Below are positions 1-8,676 of a DNA stretch of 64,000 nucleotides, in pieces. How positions within the stretch are numbered: the first letter of the stretch is position 1; every line of letters begins with the position of its first letter. The notes under the pieces are model-generated. The model ran no database searches, was not told where the DNA came from, and was given only the letters and a program-made list of their open reading frames with translations. A program made the position numbers and the translations under genes. The stretch comes from Streptomyces sp. AJS327 (lineage in GTDB: Bacteria; Actinomycetota; Actinomycetes; Streptomycetales; Streptomycetaceae), in the NCBI RefSeq assembly GCF_013450295.1, contig NZ_SKBR01000001.1:123501-187500 (forward strand). Direction: 5' to 3'.

Positions 1-256
1 TCCGCTGGGCCACGATGGCGAGCCCCACGCCGGTGTTGCCGGAGGTGGGCTCCACGATCACACCGCCCGGCCGGAGTTCGCCCGACTCCTCGGCGGCCTC
101 GATCATCCGCACGGCGATCCGGTCCTTCACGGAGCCGCCCGGATTGAAATATTCGATCTTCGCGAGGACGGTCGCCTCGATACCCTGCGTGACACTGTTG
201 AGCTTCAGCAGCGGGGTGTTGCCCACCAGCTCGATCATCGACTCGTGATACTGCAC
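1..256 (-). CDS. cbs: Cystathionine beta-synthase, N-terminal part (runs off the window)
   Basis: PLP-dependent enzyme that condenses serine with homocysteine to cystathionine (reverse transsulfuration, cytoplasm). Only the first 85 codons lie here. The GTG start at 256 gives a protein that opens with the fold-type-II signature [12 protein letters not shown], followed by NPGGSVKDR, whose Lys (about residue 44) would form the Schiff base with PLP, and EPTSGNTG, the phosphate-binding loop. These motifs are shared with cysteine synthase. I prefer cystathionine beta-synthase because the N-terminus and the [24 protein letters not shown] stretch resemble the Streptomyces enzyme as I remember it. 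The C-terminal CBS domains that would settle it are outside the window. An AAAGG-type ribosome site lies about 12 nt before the GTG. The gene is divergent from the SGNH hydrolase gene, with about 320 bp between them. Confidence 0.8.
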   Translation of the reverse strand, partial: MQYHESMIELVGNTPLLKLNSVTQGIEATVLAKIEYFNPGGSVKDRIAVRMIEAAEESGELRPGGVIVEPTSGNTGVGLAIVAQR

Positions 257-580
257 CGTGGTCAGCGCCTTTCAGGTTCGCGGTAGGGATCGCCTCACCG
301 AGGCTTGCGGCCGGTACGGCGCGGTCGCGCCGCCGTGCCGACACCATATTGCGCAACACGCGCACACCGGGGGTGCGTTGCGGGCTGGGCTGGGCGGGGC
401 ACCACAGTCTTGAGGGGGTTTGCCCCCCTCCGGCCGTCCGCATCGATTCTCCGCCACGGCGAGGCATCCATTCCCGCCGCGGGGGTCCACGGTGCCCGGC
501 GGTCCCCAGCCAGCAACCAGTCAGCACCAGTTATTTCCTGTCATGTCTCAGCATCTCCAGTCGGGAGGCGGACCAGCACG
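257..580. other. Divergent intergenic region between cbs and the SGNH hydrolase gene
   Basis: About 320 bp without a convincing gene; it must hold the promoters of both flanking genes. A 7-bp hairpin, GAGGGGG (412-418) against CCCCCTC (424-430), is visible, and the stretch around 380-400 is a GGGCT/GGGC repeat. I see no clear -35/-10 pair. The GGGAGG at 563-568 serves the downstream ATG at 581. Confidence 0.5.
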
Positions 581-1903
581 ATGCCGATGTCCAGGGCGGC
601 AAGCGCGAGAGTGGCGCGGCGGATCGCGACGGCGGCCGCGTACGGGGGCGGAGGGATCGGCCTGCTCGGGGGAGCGGTGGTCGGTCTGCTCTTCACCGAG
701 ATCCAGATGGCCAAACGAAGGGTGGGAAGGGCCGGTTCGGGTCTTCCGCCCACCGCCGACGGGCACTATGGCACCGCCTTCACCGGCCTCCACCCCGGCC
801 GTCCGCTCCGGCTGGCCTTCCTCGGCGACTCGACGGCGGCCGGTCAGGGGGTGACCCTGGCCCGGCAGACCCCGGCCGGGCTGCTGGCCTCCGCGCTCTC
901 CGCGGTGGCGGAACGCCCCGTCGAGCTGCGCAACGTCGCGCGGTCCGGTGCCCAGTCGGAGGATCTGGAGCGGCAGGTCTCGGAGGTGCTGGGGTACGGG
1001 CCGGCCCACACTCCGGACATCTGCGTGATCATGGTCGGCGCCAACGACGTCACGCACCGGACCTCGCCCGCGAGGTCGGTACGGCACCTCTCGGAGGCCG
1101 TGGCGCGGCTGCGCACCGCGGGCGGTGCCGTCGTCGTCGGGACCTGCCCCGACCTGGGGACGATCGAGCCGGTGGCGCAGCCGCTGCGCTGGATCGCGCG
1201 GCGGCTCAGCCGCCAGCTCGCGGCGGCGCAGACCATCGCGGTGGTCGAGGAGGGCGGGCGTACGGTCTCGCTCGGTGACCTGCTGGGCCCGGAGTTCGCC
1301 GCCAACCCGCGCGAGCTGTTCGGCCCGGACCGCTACCATCCCTCGGCCGAGGGCTACGCGACGGCGGCGATGGCCGTACTGCCCACCGTCTGCGCGGCGT
1401 TGGGGCTGTGGCCCAGCGAGGACGAGCGGCCGGACGCCGCGCGGCGGGAGGGTGTGCTGCCGGTGGCCCGCGCGGCCGTCGAGGCGGTCTCCGAGGGCGG
1501 CACCGAGGTGGCCGCGATGCGCGGACCGTGGGCGCTACTCAAACGGCGCCGCCGCCGCACCCTGCCCCCGGCCGAGGATCCCGGGGGCGCGGACCCCGGG
1601 CCCCCGGACACCCCGATGACGCGGAACGCGGCCGGGACGGGGGACGGGCTGGGAGCCCCGGACGCGGCGGGTACGGGGGACGGGCCGGACGCCCCCGTTC
1701 CGCCCGCCACCCCGGGGACCGCCGATACCGCCGCCGCCACCGCCGCCACCGACGGTGACGGTGACGGGGACGGCGGTGATGGCGGTGACGGCGGCGGTGA
1801 CCGGACCCCGGACGAGGGCTCCGACGATCTGGGGAACACCCGGCGGGAGGGCGCGGACGTTCCCCGTGGACCGGACGAGCCCGCCGACTCCCGCCTCCGC
1901 TGA
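581..1903 (+). CDS. SGNH/GDSL hydrolase with N-terminal membrane anchor
   Basis: Predicted serine esterase or lipase of the SGNH fold, 440 aa. The frame is open from 305, but the ATG at 581 follows a GGGAGG ribosome site at a good distance and gives a normal N-terminus. Residues about 20-38 form one hydrophobic helix, so the catalytic domain is probably anchored outside the membrane or exported. Catalytic blocks in order: LGDSTAAGQG with nucleophile Ser84, ARSGAQ with oxyanion Gly123, GANDVT with Asn155, and DRYHPS with Asp250 and His253. The domain ends near residue 280. Beyond it lies a low-complexity tail with Asp/Gly repeats (DGDGDG, GGDGGDGG), encoded at about 1750-1800, probably a flexible linker. 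The natural substrate is unknown; polar lipid, acylated glycan or peptidoglycan O-acyl groups are all possible. Confidence 0.85.
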   Translation: MPMSRAASARVARRIATAAAYGGGGIGLLGGAVVGLLFTEIQMAKRRVGRAGSGLPPTADGHYGTAFTGLHPGRPLRLAFLGDSTAAGQGVTLARQTPAGLLASALSAVAERPVELRNVARSGAQSEDLERQVSEVLGYGPAHTPDICVIMVGANDVTHRTSPARSVRHLSEAVARLRTAGGAVVVGTCPDLGTIEPVAQPLRWIARRLSRQLAAAQTIAVVEEGGRTVSLGDLLGPEFAANPRELFGPDRYHPSAEGYATAAMAVLPTVCAALGLWPSEDERPDAARREGVLPVARAAVEAVSEGGTEVAAMRGPWALLKRRRRRTLPPAEDPGGADPGPPDTPMTRNAAGTGDGLGAPDAAGTGDGPDAPVPPATPGTADTAAATAATDGDGDGDGGDGGDGGGDRTPDEGSDDLGNTRREGADVPRGPDEPADSRLR

Positions 1904-1919
1904 GCCGGAACCGGCCGCC

Positions 1920-1933
1920 CCCGCTTCGGCGGG
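1920..1933 (+). terminator. Possible short terminator hairpin after the SGNH hydrolase gene
   Basis: CCCGC (1920-1924), a TTCG tetraloop (1925-1928) and GCGGG (1929-1933) lie 17 bp past the stop codon. The stem is only 5 bp but has the stable UUCG loop. There is no T-tract. Confidence 0.35.
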
Positions 1934-2079
1934 CGGAGGCGGATGGAGGTGGGCGGAGTCCGGTGGGCCGGGCGGCGGCCGGGCGGCGGGAAGTGCCCGT
2001 CCGCCTGGCAGCCAGCCCGCCTGAGCTCCCGGCCGCCCGGCCGCCCCTCACGCTCCCCACGGCCGCTTCGGGGGTGCGG

Positions 2080-2454
2080 TCAGCCGGGCTCGTTGATCTG
2101 GAGGAACTGGAGGTAGTTGCCGTCCGGGTCCTCCACCGTCGCGATCTTCCCCGCGTCGAAGTCCTCGACCGGGCGGATCCACCGGACGTTCATGGCGTTC
2201 AGCTGACGCTCGGCCTCCGCCATGTCCGAGACGGTGACGTTGAACAGGTACCGGCCGGGCTCGGCGGGGCGCTCGGCGACGTCGTCCCGCTGGTCGAAGC
2301 CGAGGTAGATGTTGCCCCCGAGGGCGAGCATGTGCTCCTCCCAGACGGCGCCGAGCGGCTCCAGCAGCTCCCGGTACCAGGTGGAGAGCTTCTCCGGCTT
2401 GCTGCTGGCCAGGATCAGGCCGGCGCCGGTCACGTTCGGCGGGTTCGCGGTCAT
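2080..2454 (-). CDS. VOC-superfamily (glyoxalase/bleomycin-resistance fold) protein
   Basis: Small cytoplasmic protein of 124 aa with the paired beta-alpha-beta-beta-beta units of the vicinal-oxygen-chelate superfamily. The first unit (residues about 8-55) contains SKPEKLSTWYRELL, the helix normally preceding a metal ligand. The second unit ends with the family signature EDPDGNYLQFLQ (about residues 107-118). The reaction cannot be deduced: members include glyoxalase I, ring-cleaving dioxygenases and antibiotic-binding proteins. The ATG at 2454 has a GGAG-type site just upstream (AGCAAGGAGC on the coding strand). It is a single gene, divergent from the next, with no obvious functional partner. 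Confidence 0.8.
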   Translation of the reverse strand: MTANPPNVTGAGLILASSKPEKLSTWYRELLEPLGAVWEEHMLALGGNIYLGFDQRDDVAERPAEPGRYLFNVTVSDMAEAERQLNAMNVRWIRPVEDFDAGKIATVEDPDGNYLQFLQINEPG

Positions 2455-2746
2455 CTCTGGGCTCCTTGCTGTCAGGGGTGAGTTGTCGCCGGTAGGGACC
2501 GGTGCCCGCGCCGGAACTCATCGGTCACCACGGAATCCGTCCGGTGTCTGCCGGGCTGCCGGGTTGCCGGGGCCGTCCGGTCCGGACCCGGCCGTCCCCG
2601 CGATGAGTTCGGGCGCCGGGCGCGGTCGGTAGCGGTGGAAGACGGCCACGGCGCGGGCCGCGCGGCGGTCCGGGACACGGCGTGACGGACGCGGCGCGCG
2701 GCGCGACGGCCGTGACGGGAGCGGTACGGGAGGAGCGTGGGACGCG

Positions 2747-3424
2747 GTGCGGCAGGAGAGCGGCGGGACGAGGGACGGCGGTGGCGGGGACGGCGGCGCG
2801 GCGGCCGGCACGCCGGAGACAGTGACGGCGGGGGCGGCGGGGGAGACGGGGGAGGGCGGGGCGGCCGGGGGCGCTGTCCTCCCGCACTCCCATCTCGACC
2901 TCCGCTACAGCGAACCGGACGTGGACGCGACCGAGTGGTCCGAGGCGCGGGAACTGCTCGCGGAGGCGGAGCTGTACTGGCTGACGACGGTGCGGCCGGA
3001 CGGCCGTCCGCACGTCACCCCGCTGCTGGCGGTGTGGCGGGACGAGCGGCCGTACTTCTGCACGGGCCCGGAGGAGCGCAAGGCGCGCAACCTGGCGCGG
3101 GAGCCCCGCTGCGCGCTGACCACCGGCCGGAACTCGCTCGGGCCCGGCCTCGACGTGGTGCTGGAGGGAACCGCCGAACGAGTGCGGGACACGGCGGAGT
3201 TGGAGGCGCTCGCCGCCGCCTGGGTGGCGAAGTACGGCCCGGACTGGCGTTTCACGGTGCGGGACGGGATGTTCTGGCACGGGGGCGGGGACGGCGGATC
3301 GGCCGAGGTGTACACGGTGGTCCCGGACCGGGTGTTCGGCTTCGGGAAGCGTCCGTACAGCCAGACCCGGTGGACCTTCCGGCCCCGCTGGCCCGTGGGG
3401 CTCGGCGGCACCGGCGCCTTCTGA
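2747..3424 (+). CDS. Pyridoxamine 5'-phosphate oxidase-fold (PPOX-type) flavin protein
   Basis: Split-barrel flavin-binding protein, 225 aa from the GTG at 2747. The core starts near residue 65 with ELLAEAELYWLTTVRPDGRP, typical of actinobacterial PPOX-fold proteins that bind FMN or F420. It continues with HVTPLLAVWRDERPYFCTG (barrel strands) and ARNLAREPRCALTTG, the helix-strand that contacts the cofactor phosphate. The substrate is unknown. The N-terminal 45 residues are almost pure Gly/Ala/Thr/Glu. A GTG at 2822, preceded by GGAGAC, is an equally reasonable start and would remove the oddest part. F420 genes (fbiA/fbiB) lie 40 kb away in this window, so an F420 cofactor is possible, but nothing visible separates FMN from F420. 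Confidence 0.75.
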   Translation: MRQESGGTRDGGGGDGGAAAGTPETVTAGAAGETGEGGAAGGAVLPHSHLDLRYSEPDVDATEWSEARELLAEAELYWLTTVRPDGRPHVTPLLAVWRDERPYFCTGPEERKARNLAREPRCALTTGRNSLGPGLDVVLEGTAERVRDTAELEALAAAWVAKYGPDWRFTVRDGMFWHGGGDGGSAEVYTVVPDRVFGFGKRPYSQTRWTFRPRWPVGLGGTGAF

Positions 3425-3599
3425 CACCCGGCCCGGCCCGAGTCGCGCGGCGCCACGGCCACGGCCCGAGGGGCCGGGGTACGGCGGCCACGCCCGCCCG
3501 GGGCGGGTACGGCGGGGTGCCCTGGCGGGTCCCCGCCCCGACGCCCGGCCGCCGTCCTGCCCGGTCGCCGGGGCCGGTCGCCCGGTCGCCGGGTGGTGG

Positions 3600-5009
3600 T
3601 CAGGGGCGTGGGGCTGGGTCCTCCGGGTCTGGACCGTCCGGGGCCGGGCGGTGGAGCAGCGCGTCGCGGGCGGCGCCCCCGGACTCCGCGACGATCGAGT
3701 CGAGCCCCTGGGGCTCCCGTACGGTGGCGAACCGCACCTCGGACCGGCCGCCGTGCTGCTCGACCGTGAAGCCGTACACCCCCGGGCGGGGGAGGCTGTT
3801 GTAGCCGAACGGGGTCGAGAAGTAGTACGCGCCGGTGTCCAGCAGGCCCACGTAGTCCCCCTCGTCCAGGGCCGGGAGCGGGTGCCCGGTGGCGACCAGG
3901 TCCCCGGCGAAGCAGCAGGGCCCGGCGACGTCCCACGCGGTGGCCGGGCCGCTCTTCGCCTCGCCGTCCGGGCCGTAGGGGGCGACCCGCAGCGGCCAGG
4001 AGCCGGGCGCGAACACGGTCCGCACGGCGAGCTGCGCGCCCGCGTGGGTGAGGGCGATGGGGCGGCCGCCCGCGCTCTTGACGTACTCGACGCGGGCCAG
4101 CACCAGTCCCGCCTTGGCCAGCAGGGACCGGCCGAACTCGGTGACCAGGGCGTACCGTCCGTCGAAGAGTCCGGGGACGGTACGGGCGAGCAGCCGCGCG
4201 TACTCCTGGAAGGTGGGTGTCACCTCGTCGGAGCCGAAGTTGACGGGCAGCCCGCCGCCCAGGTCGAGGGTGTCGACGCGTGGTGCGCCGACGGCGCGGT
4301 TGATCTCCTCGGCCAGCTCGTACGTCTCGCGCACACCCTGGGCCATCAGCTCCAGCGGGCAGCCCTGGGACCCGACGTGCGCGTGCAGCCGGGTCAGCCA
4401 GGGGCGGTCCACGAAGGCGCGGACCACCGCCGCACGCGCTCCCGGATCGCGCAGCGGAAAGCCGAACTTGGAGGTGTCCGTCGCGGTGCTCATCGCCCCG
4501 ATCGCGCCGCCGCCGATCTGCGGGTTGACGCGCAGTCCGAGGGGCGACCGGGTCGGCGCGGAGGCGACCAGCGTGTCCAGCCGGGCCAGCTCCTGGGCGT
4601 TGTCGGCGTTCAGCGCGATGCCGAGGGCCAGCGCCTCCCGCAGTTCGGCGCGGGTCTTGGCGGGCGAGTCCAGCACGGTGTGCTCGGGCCGCACCCCGGC
4701 GGCCCGCGCGAGGGCCAGCTCCCCCGGGCTGGCCGCCTCGCAGCCGAGGCCCTCCTCGGCCAGCAACCGCAGGACGGGGACGAGCGATCCGGCCTTGACG
4801 GCGAAGGTGTGCAGGATGTGCTGCCGGGGCGCGGCCTGTTCGGCGAAGGCCGCGCGCAGCGCGCGGGCCGCCTCCCGGATCGACCGGACGTCCAGGAGTC
4901 CGGCGACGGGACGCTGGTCGGTGGTGACCAGGCCCTGGTCGATGGCTCCCGCCACGGCGAGCGCGCGGCGGGTGGGTGCGTGGTCGAGGTCCATGACCCG
5001 ATGGTGCAC
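3600..5009 (-). CDS. PLP-dependent decarboxylase of the DAP/ornithine decarboxylase family (fold type III), altered substrate motif
   Basis: Alanine-racemase-fold decarboxylase, 469 aa from the GTG at 5009 (an ATG at 4994 would also do). PLP Lys72 sits in HTFAVKAGS. HAHVGSQG (209-216), LDLGGGLPVNFG (phosphate-binding glycine loop, about 249-259), TEFGRSLLA (equivalent of EPGR) and DTGAYYFS near the C-terminus are all present, so an active PLP enzyme is likely. The motif that supplies the catalytic Cys and the residue reading the distal charge of the substrate is usually GPxCESGD in diaminopimelate decarboxylase. Here it reads GPCCFAGD (363-370), with Phe in place of the acidic residue. It is therefore probably not LysA, and the substrate may lack the distal ammonium group. 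It is divergently transcribed from the hut operon; involvement in amino-acid catabolism is inference. Confidence 0.8.
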   Translation of the reverse strand: MHHRVMDLDHAPTRRALAVAGAIDQGLVTTDQRPVAGLLDVRSIREAARALRAAFAEQAAPRQHILHTFAVKAGSLVPVLRLLAEEGLGCEAASPGELALARAAGVRPEHTVLDSPAKTRAELREALALGIALNADNAQELARLDTLVASAPTRSPLGLRVNPQIGGGAIGAMSTATDTSKFGFPLRDPGARAAVVRAFVDRPWLTRLHAHVGSQGCPLELMAQGVRETYELAEEINRAVGAPRVDTLDLGGGLPVNFGSDEVTPTFQEYARLLARTVPGLFDGRYALVTEFGRSLLAKAGLVLARVEYVKSAGGRPIALTHAGAQLAVRTVFAPGSWPLRVAPYGPDGEAKSGPATAWDVAGPCCFAGDLVATGHPLPALDEGDYVGLLDTGAYYFSTPFGYNSLPRPGVYGFTVEQHGGRSEVRFATVREPQGLDSIVAESGGAARDALLHRPAPDGPDPEDPAPRP

Positions 5010-5226
5010 GAGTGTTCGCGTTTCCGAGAGGGCCCGTCCCCCGCTCCGCGCGGGGCCGTTCGGGGTTCCGCGCGGACCGGGGAGGGGCCGTACCGGGTCC
5101 GTCGCGGGCCGTCGGGTGGAGCCGGAACGGCCGGGTGTGGGCCGGGGGATGGCCGGGCGCCGCGTGGGTGCTCGCCGGGGACGGCGCGTGGTGGCGGGGC
5201 GTCATCGGGGGCCGGTGCGGGCGGTG

Positions 5227-5254
5227 TTGACTAAAACTATTCACCTCTTAGGGT
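5227..5254 (+). promoter_or_regulatory. Predicted hutU promoter
   Basis: TTGACT (5227-5232), a 16-bp spacer, then TAGGGT (5249-5254) fit the streptomycete housekeeping consensus and point toward hutU. The promoter lies inside the palindrome described next, which suggests repression. Confidence 0.6.
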
Positions 5255-5265
5255 GTGTGAATAGT
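5236..5265. promoter_or_regulatory. Perfect inverted repeat overlapping the hut promoter (probable operator)
   Basis: ACTATTCAC (5236-5244) and GTGAATAGT (5257-5265) are perfect inverted copies separated by 12 bp, so their centres are about two helical turns apart. They lie between the -35 and just past the -10. This is the layout expected for a dimeric repressor responding to urocanate or histidine. The regulator is not in this window. Confidence 0.65.
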
Positions 5266-5533
5266 GGAACGCGTGGGAGGTGTGTCCGGTATGCGGCACC
5301 GTCCCCCTCCGCGTCCCTCGTCCGTCGCCCGGCACGCACCGTCCGCCGGACAGCGCGCGCCGGGGCACCGGGCTGTGCCGGCTCGGCGGCCGGTCAGCTC
5401 GTCGCGGGGGCGGGGGTGTTCGACGGTCCGTGGGGCGCGTCCCGTCCGTGCGGGCCGACCGTCGTCAGCGGGGACCGAACGGGCTCGCGCCCGGCCGGTC
5501 CACCATCCATGAGGCACCCGGAAGGCAGGGATC

Positions 5534-7297
5534 ATGCCACCGTCTGGAGCACCGTCGGAATCCCAGGAGCAGCGGCACCGGGTGGTGCGGGCGCCGCGCG
5601 GCAGCACGCTGAGCGCCCGGGGCTGGGCGCAGGAGGCGGCGCTGCGGATGCTGCGGAACAACCTCGATCCGGAGGTCGCCGAGCACCCCGACAAGCTCGT
5701 GGTCTACGGGGGCACCGGGCGGGCGGCGCGGGACTGGCCCTCGTTCGACGCGATGGTGCGCACCCTGACCACGCTCGGGAACGACGAGACGATGCTGGTG
5801 CAGTCCGGCCGCCCGGTCGGGGTGCTCCAGACGCACGAGTGGGCGCCCCGGGTGCTGATCGCCAACTCCAACCTGGTCGGTGACTGGGCCAACTGGGAGG
5901 AGTTCCGCCGCCTCGAACAGCTCGGGCTGACGATGTACGGCCAGATGACCGCCGGGTCCTGGATCTACATCGGCACCCAGGGCATCCTCCAGGGCACCTA
6001 CGAGACCTTCGCGGCGGTCGCGGCGAAGCTGGCCCGCGCGGCTGCCGGTGGTTCCGGCGACTCCGGGGCCGGGGCCACGCTCGCCGGAACCATCACCCTG
6101 ACCGCCGGGCTCGGCGGGATGGGCGGGGCGCAGCCGCTGGCCGTCACCATGAACGGCGGGGTGGTCATCTGCGTCGAGTGCGACCCCTCGCGCATCGAGC
6201 GCCGGATCGCCCACCGCTACCTGGACACCCGCGCCGACTCCCTGGAGGAGGCGCTGCGGCTGGCGGTCGAGGCGCGGGACGCGCGGCGGCCCCGCTCCAT
6301 CGGGCTGCTCGGCAACGCGGCGGACGTGCTGCCCCGGCTGCTGGAGATGGACGCCCCCATCGACATCGTCACCGACCAGACCAGCGCCCACGACCCGCTC
6401 AGCTACCTGCCCAGCGGCGTCGCCTTCGAGGACATGGCCGGGTACGCCGCCGAGCGGCCCGCCGAGTTCACCGAGCGGGCCCGCGAGTCGATGGCCCGGC
6501 ACGTGGAGGCGATGGTCGGCTTCCTGGACGCGGGCGCCGAGGTCTTCGACTACGGCAACTCCATCCGGGGCGAGGCCCAACTCGCCGGGTACGGCCGCGC
6601 CTTCGACTTCCCCGGTTTCGTCCCCGCGTACATCAGGCCGCTGTTCTGCGAGGGCCGGGGGCCCTTCCGCTGGGCGGCGCTCTCCGGAGACCCGAAGGAC
6701 ATCGCCGCGACCGACCGCGCGCTGCTCGACCTGTTCCCGGAGAACGAGTCGCTGGCCCGCTGGCTCCGGATGGCCGGGGAGCGGGTCCACTTCCAGGGGC
6801 TGCCCGCGCGGATCTGCTGGCTGGGCTACGGCGAACGGGACCGCGCGGGCGAGCGGTTCAACGACATGGTCGCCAGTGGGGAACTCTCCGCTCCGCTGGC
6901 GCTCGGCCGGGACCATCTGGACTGCGGCTCGGTCGCCTCGCCCTACCGCGAGACCGAGAGCATGCGGGACGGCTCCGACGCCATCGCCGACTGGCCACTG
7001 CTCAACGCCATGGTCAACGTCGGCTCCGGCGCCTCCTGGGTCTCCATCCACCACGGCGGCGGCGTCGGGATGGGCCGTTCACTGCACGCCGGGCAGGTCA
7101 CGGTCGCCGACGGCACGCCGCTCGCGGGCGAGAAGCTGCGCCGGGTGCTCACCAACGACCCGGGCACCGGCGTCATCCGGCACGTCGACGCGGGGTACGA
7201 GGAGGCCGAACGGGTCGCCGCCGAGACCGGGGTGCGGGTACCGATGCGCGAGGGCCCGCCCGACGCGGGTGCCCCCGGCGCGGGCGGCGCGGCGTGA
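5534..7297 (+). CDS. hutU: Urocanate hydratase
   Basis: Converts urocanate to 4-imidazolone-5-propionate with tightly bound NAD+, step two of histidine degradation. The protein is 587 aa (family about 550) and collinear with known enzymes: [11 protein letters not shown] near the N-terminus, [18 protein letters not shown], the NAD-binding [10 protein letters not shown] near residue 192, PSGVAFEDM, and [14 protein letters not shown] with the active-site Cys372. The start is ATG 5534 behind a purine-rich site. The first 20 residues or so look unstructured, so a slightly later start is possible. It is the first gene of the hut operon. Its stop overlaps the GTG of the next gene (GTGA), indicating translational coupling. 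Histidine ammonia-lyase (hutH) is not in the window. Confidence 0.95.
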   Translation: MPPSGAPSESQEQRHRVVRAPRGSTLSARGWAQEAALRMLRNNLDPEVAEHPDKLVVYGGTGRAARDWPSFDAMVRTLTTLGNDETMLVQSGRPVGVLQTHEWAPRVLIANSNLVGDWANWEEFRRLEQLGLTMYGQMTAGSWIYIGTQGILQGTYETFAAVAAKLARAAAGGSGDSGAGATLAGTITLTAGLGGMGGAQPLAVTMNGGVVICVECDPSRIERRIAHRYLDTRADSLEEALRLAVEARDARRPRSIGLLGNAADVLPRLLEMDAPIDIVTDQTSAHDPLSYLPSGVAFEDMAGYAAERPAEFTERARESMARHVEAMVGFLDAGAEVFDYGNSIRGEAQLAGYGRAFDFPGFVPAYIRPLFCEGRGPFRWAALSGDPKDIAATDRALLDLFPENESLARWLRMAGERVHFQGLPARICWLGYGERDRAGERFNDMVASGELSAPLALGRDHLDCGSVASPYRETESMRDGSDAIADWPLLNAMVNVGSGASWVSIHHGGGVGMGRSLHAGQVTVADGTPLAGEKLRRVLTNDPGTGVIRHVDAGYEEAERVAAETGVRVPMREGPPDAGAPGAGGAA

Positions 7298-8676
7298 CGG
7301 CCCCGGCCGGTACCCCCGGCGCGGACCCCGAGCCGCCGCACGACCCGGCGCACCCCGGCGTGACCTCGACGACCGCCCAACCCGGCGAGCGCGCGGCGTC
7401 CCCGGCAGTCCCAGCGTCCCCGGCGGTCCCAGCGTCCCCGGCGGTCCCAGCGTCCTCAGCGTCCTCGGTGGGCCCGTCGTTCCAGCGGATGTGGCGGGAG
7501 CTGGCCCCGCTCGGGCGCTCCGCCACCACCGGCGGCTACCGCCGCCACGCCTGGACTCCGGCGGACGGCGACTGCCGCGCCTGGTTCCGGGAACAGGCGG
7601 CGGCGCGCGGCCTCGTCCACGAGGAGGACCGCAACGGCAACCAGTGGGCCTGGTACGGCGATCCGCGCGCGGGAGGCGCCGTCGTCACCGGCTCCCACCT
7701 CGACTCCGTCCCGGACGGCGGCGCCTTCGACGGCCCGCTCGGCGTGGTCTCCGGCTTCGCCGCGCTGGACGGGCTGCGCGCGCGGGGCGCCGCGCCCGCT
7801 GTGCCGCTCGCGGTGGTCAACTTCACCGACGAGGAGGGCGCCCGCTTCGGCCTCGCCTGCGTCGGCTCCCGCCTGACCGCCGGAGGGCTCGCCCCCGAGA
7901 CGGCCCGGGCCCTGCGCGACGCCGAGGGCGTCAGCCTCGCCACGGCGCTGGAGCGCGCCGGGCGCGACCCCGAGGCGATCGGCCCCGACCCCGAACGGCT
8001 CGGCCGGATCGCCGCCTTCGTCGAACTCCACATCGAGCAGGGGCGGTCGCTGGTCGACACCGGGCACCCCGTCGGGGTGGCCTCGGCGGTGTGGCCGCAC
8101 GGCCGCTGGCGCTTCGACTTCACCGGCGAGGCCAACCACGCGGGCACCACCCGCCTCGACGACCGCCGCGACCCGATGCTCACCTACGCGGGCACCGTGC
8201 TCGACGCGCGCGAACAGGCCCGGCTGGCCGGGGCGCTCGCCACCTTCGGGAAGGTCGCCGTCGAACCCAACGGGGTGAACGCCATCCCGTCCGTGGTGCG
8301 CGGCTGGCTCGACTCCCGCGCCCCCGACGAGCCGACGCTCGACGCCCTCGTCACCGCGATCGAGCGGGCGGCCGCCGAGCGGGGCCGTCGCGAGGGCGTC
8401 GGCGTCCGGACGGAACGCGAGTCCCACACCCCGCTGGTGGAGTTCGACCACACCCTCCGTGACCAGCTCGCCGCCCGCCTCGGCGGGGCGCCGCTGCTGC
8501 CCACCGGCGCCGGGCACGACGCCGGCATCCTCTCCGGCTCCGTGCCCACCGCCATGCTGTACGTACGCAATCCGACGGGCGTCTCGCACGCCCCGGCCGA
8601 GTTCGCCACCGAGGACGACTGCGCGGCCGGGGTCGCCGCCCTCACCGACGTACTGGAGGGGCTCGCGTGCCGATGA
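7294..8676 (+). CDS. M20-family zinc amidohydrolase (allantoate amidohydrolase/L-carbamoylase type); candidate N-formylglutamate deformylase
   Basis: 460 aa, starting at the GTG that overlaps the hutU stop by 4 bp. The dinuclear metal site of the HyuC/AllC group is complete: [10 protein letters not shown] (His135), FDG (Asp146), [10 protein letters not shown] (Glu180/181), VELHIEQG (His246) and GAGHDAG (His408). [14 protein letters not shown] (281-294) is the usual dimerisation-domain signature. Enzymes of this group hydrolyse N-carbamoyl, and in some cases N-formyl, amino acids. The operon makes N-formylglutamate through HutF and contains no HutG, so formylglutamate hydrolysis is a sensible proposal for this protein; that is inference. 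Residues about 36-55 are an ASPAVP repeat encoded by 18-bp DNA repeats. A 10-bp overlap links the gene to hutF. Confidence 0.88.
   Translation: MTAPAGTPGADPEPPHDPAHPGVTSTTAQPGERAASPAVPASPAVPASPAVPASSASSVGPSFQRMWRELAPLGRSATTGGYRRHAWTPADGDCRAWFREQAAARGLVHEEDRNGNQWAWYGDPRAGGAVVTGSHLDSVPDGGAFDGPLGVVSGFAALDGLRARGAAPAVPLAVVNFTDEEGARFGLACVGSRLTAGGLAPETARALRDAEGVSLATALERAGRDPEAIGPDPERLGRIAAFVELHIEQGRSLVDTGHPVGVASAVWPHGRWRFDFTGEANHAGTTRLDDRRDPMLTYAGTVLDAREQARLAGALATFGKVAVEPNGVNAIPSVVRGWLDSRAPDEPTLDALVTAIERAAAERGRREGVGVRTERESHTPLVEFDHTLRDQLAARLGGAPLLPTGAGHDAGILSGSVPTAMLYVRNPTGVSHAPAEFATEDDCAAGVAALTDVLEGLACR
7396..7467 (+). repeat. 18-bp tandem repeat inside the M20 amidohydrolase gene
   Basis: Three copies of an 18-bp unit (7396-7413, 7414-7431, 7432-7449), beginning GCGTCCCCGG and differing by a single base, followed by two 9-bp half units. 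It encodes an Ala-Ser-Pro-Ala-Val-Pro linker, probably variable between strains. Confidence 0.85.

Larger units (their letters stand above)
5010..5533 (+). promoter_or_regulatory. hut operon control region and leader
   Basis: This 524-bp region between the divergent decarboxylase gene and hutU holds no convincing gene. Its AT-rich core, at about 5225-5270, carries the hutU-directed promoter and an inverted repeat (listed separately). A leader of roughly 270 nt would separate that promoter from the hutU ATG. A purine-rich AAGGCAGGG just before the ATG is the likely ribosome site. Confidence 0.6.

Noticed and set aside
2905..5244. A 779-codon minus-strand open frame across the PPOX and decarboxylase genes
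   Set aside because: Composition is Arg/Pro-rich and it covers recognised genes in better frames on both strands.
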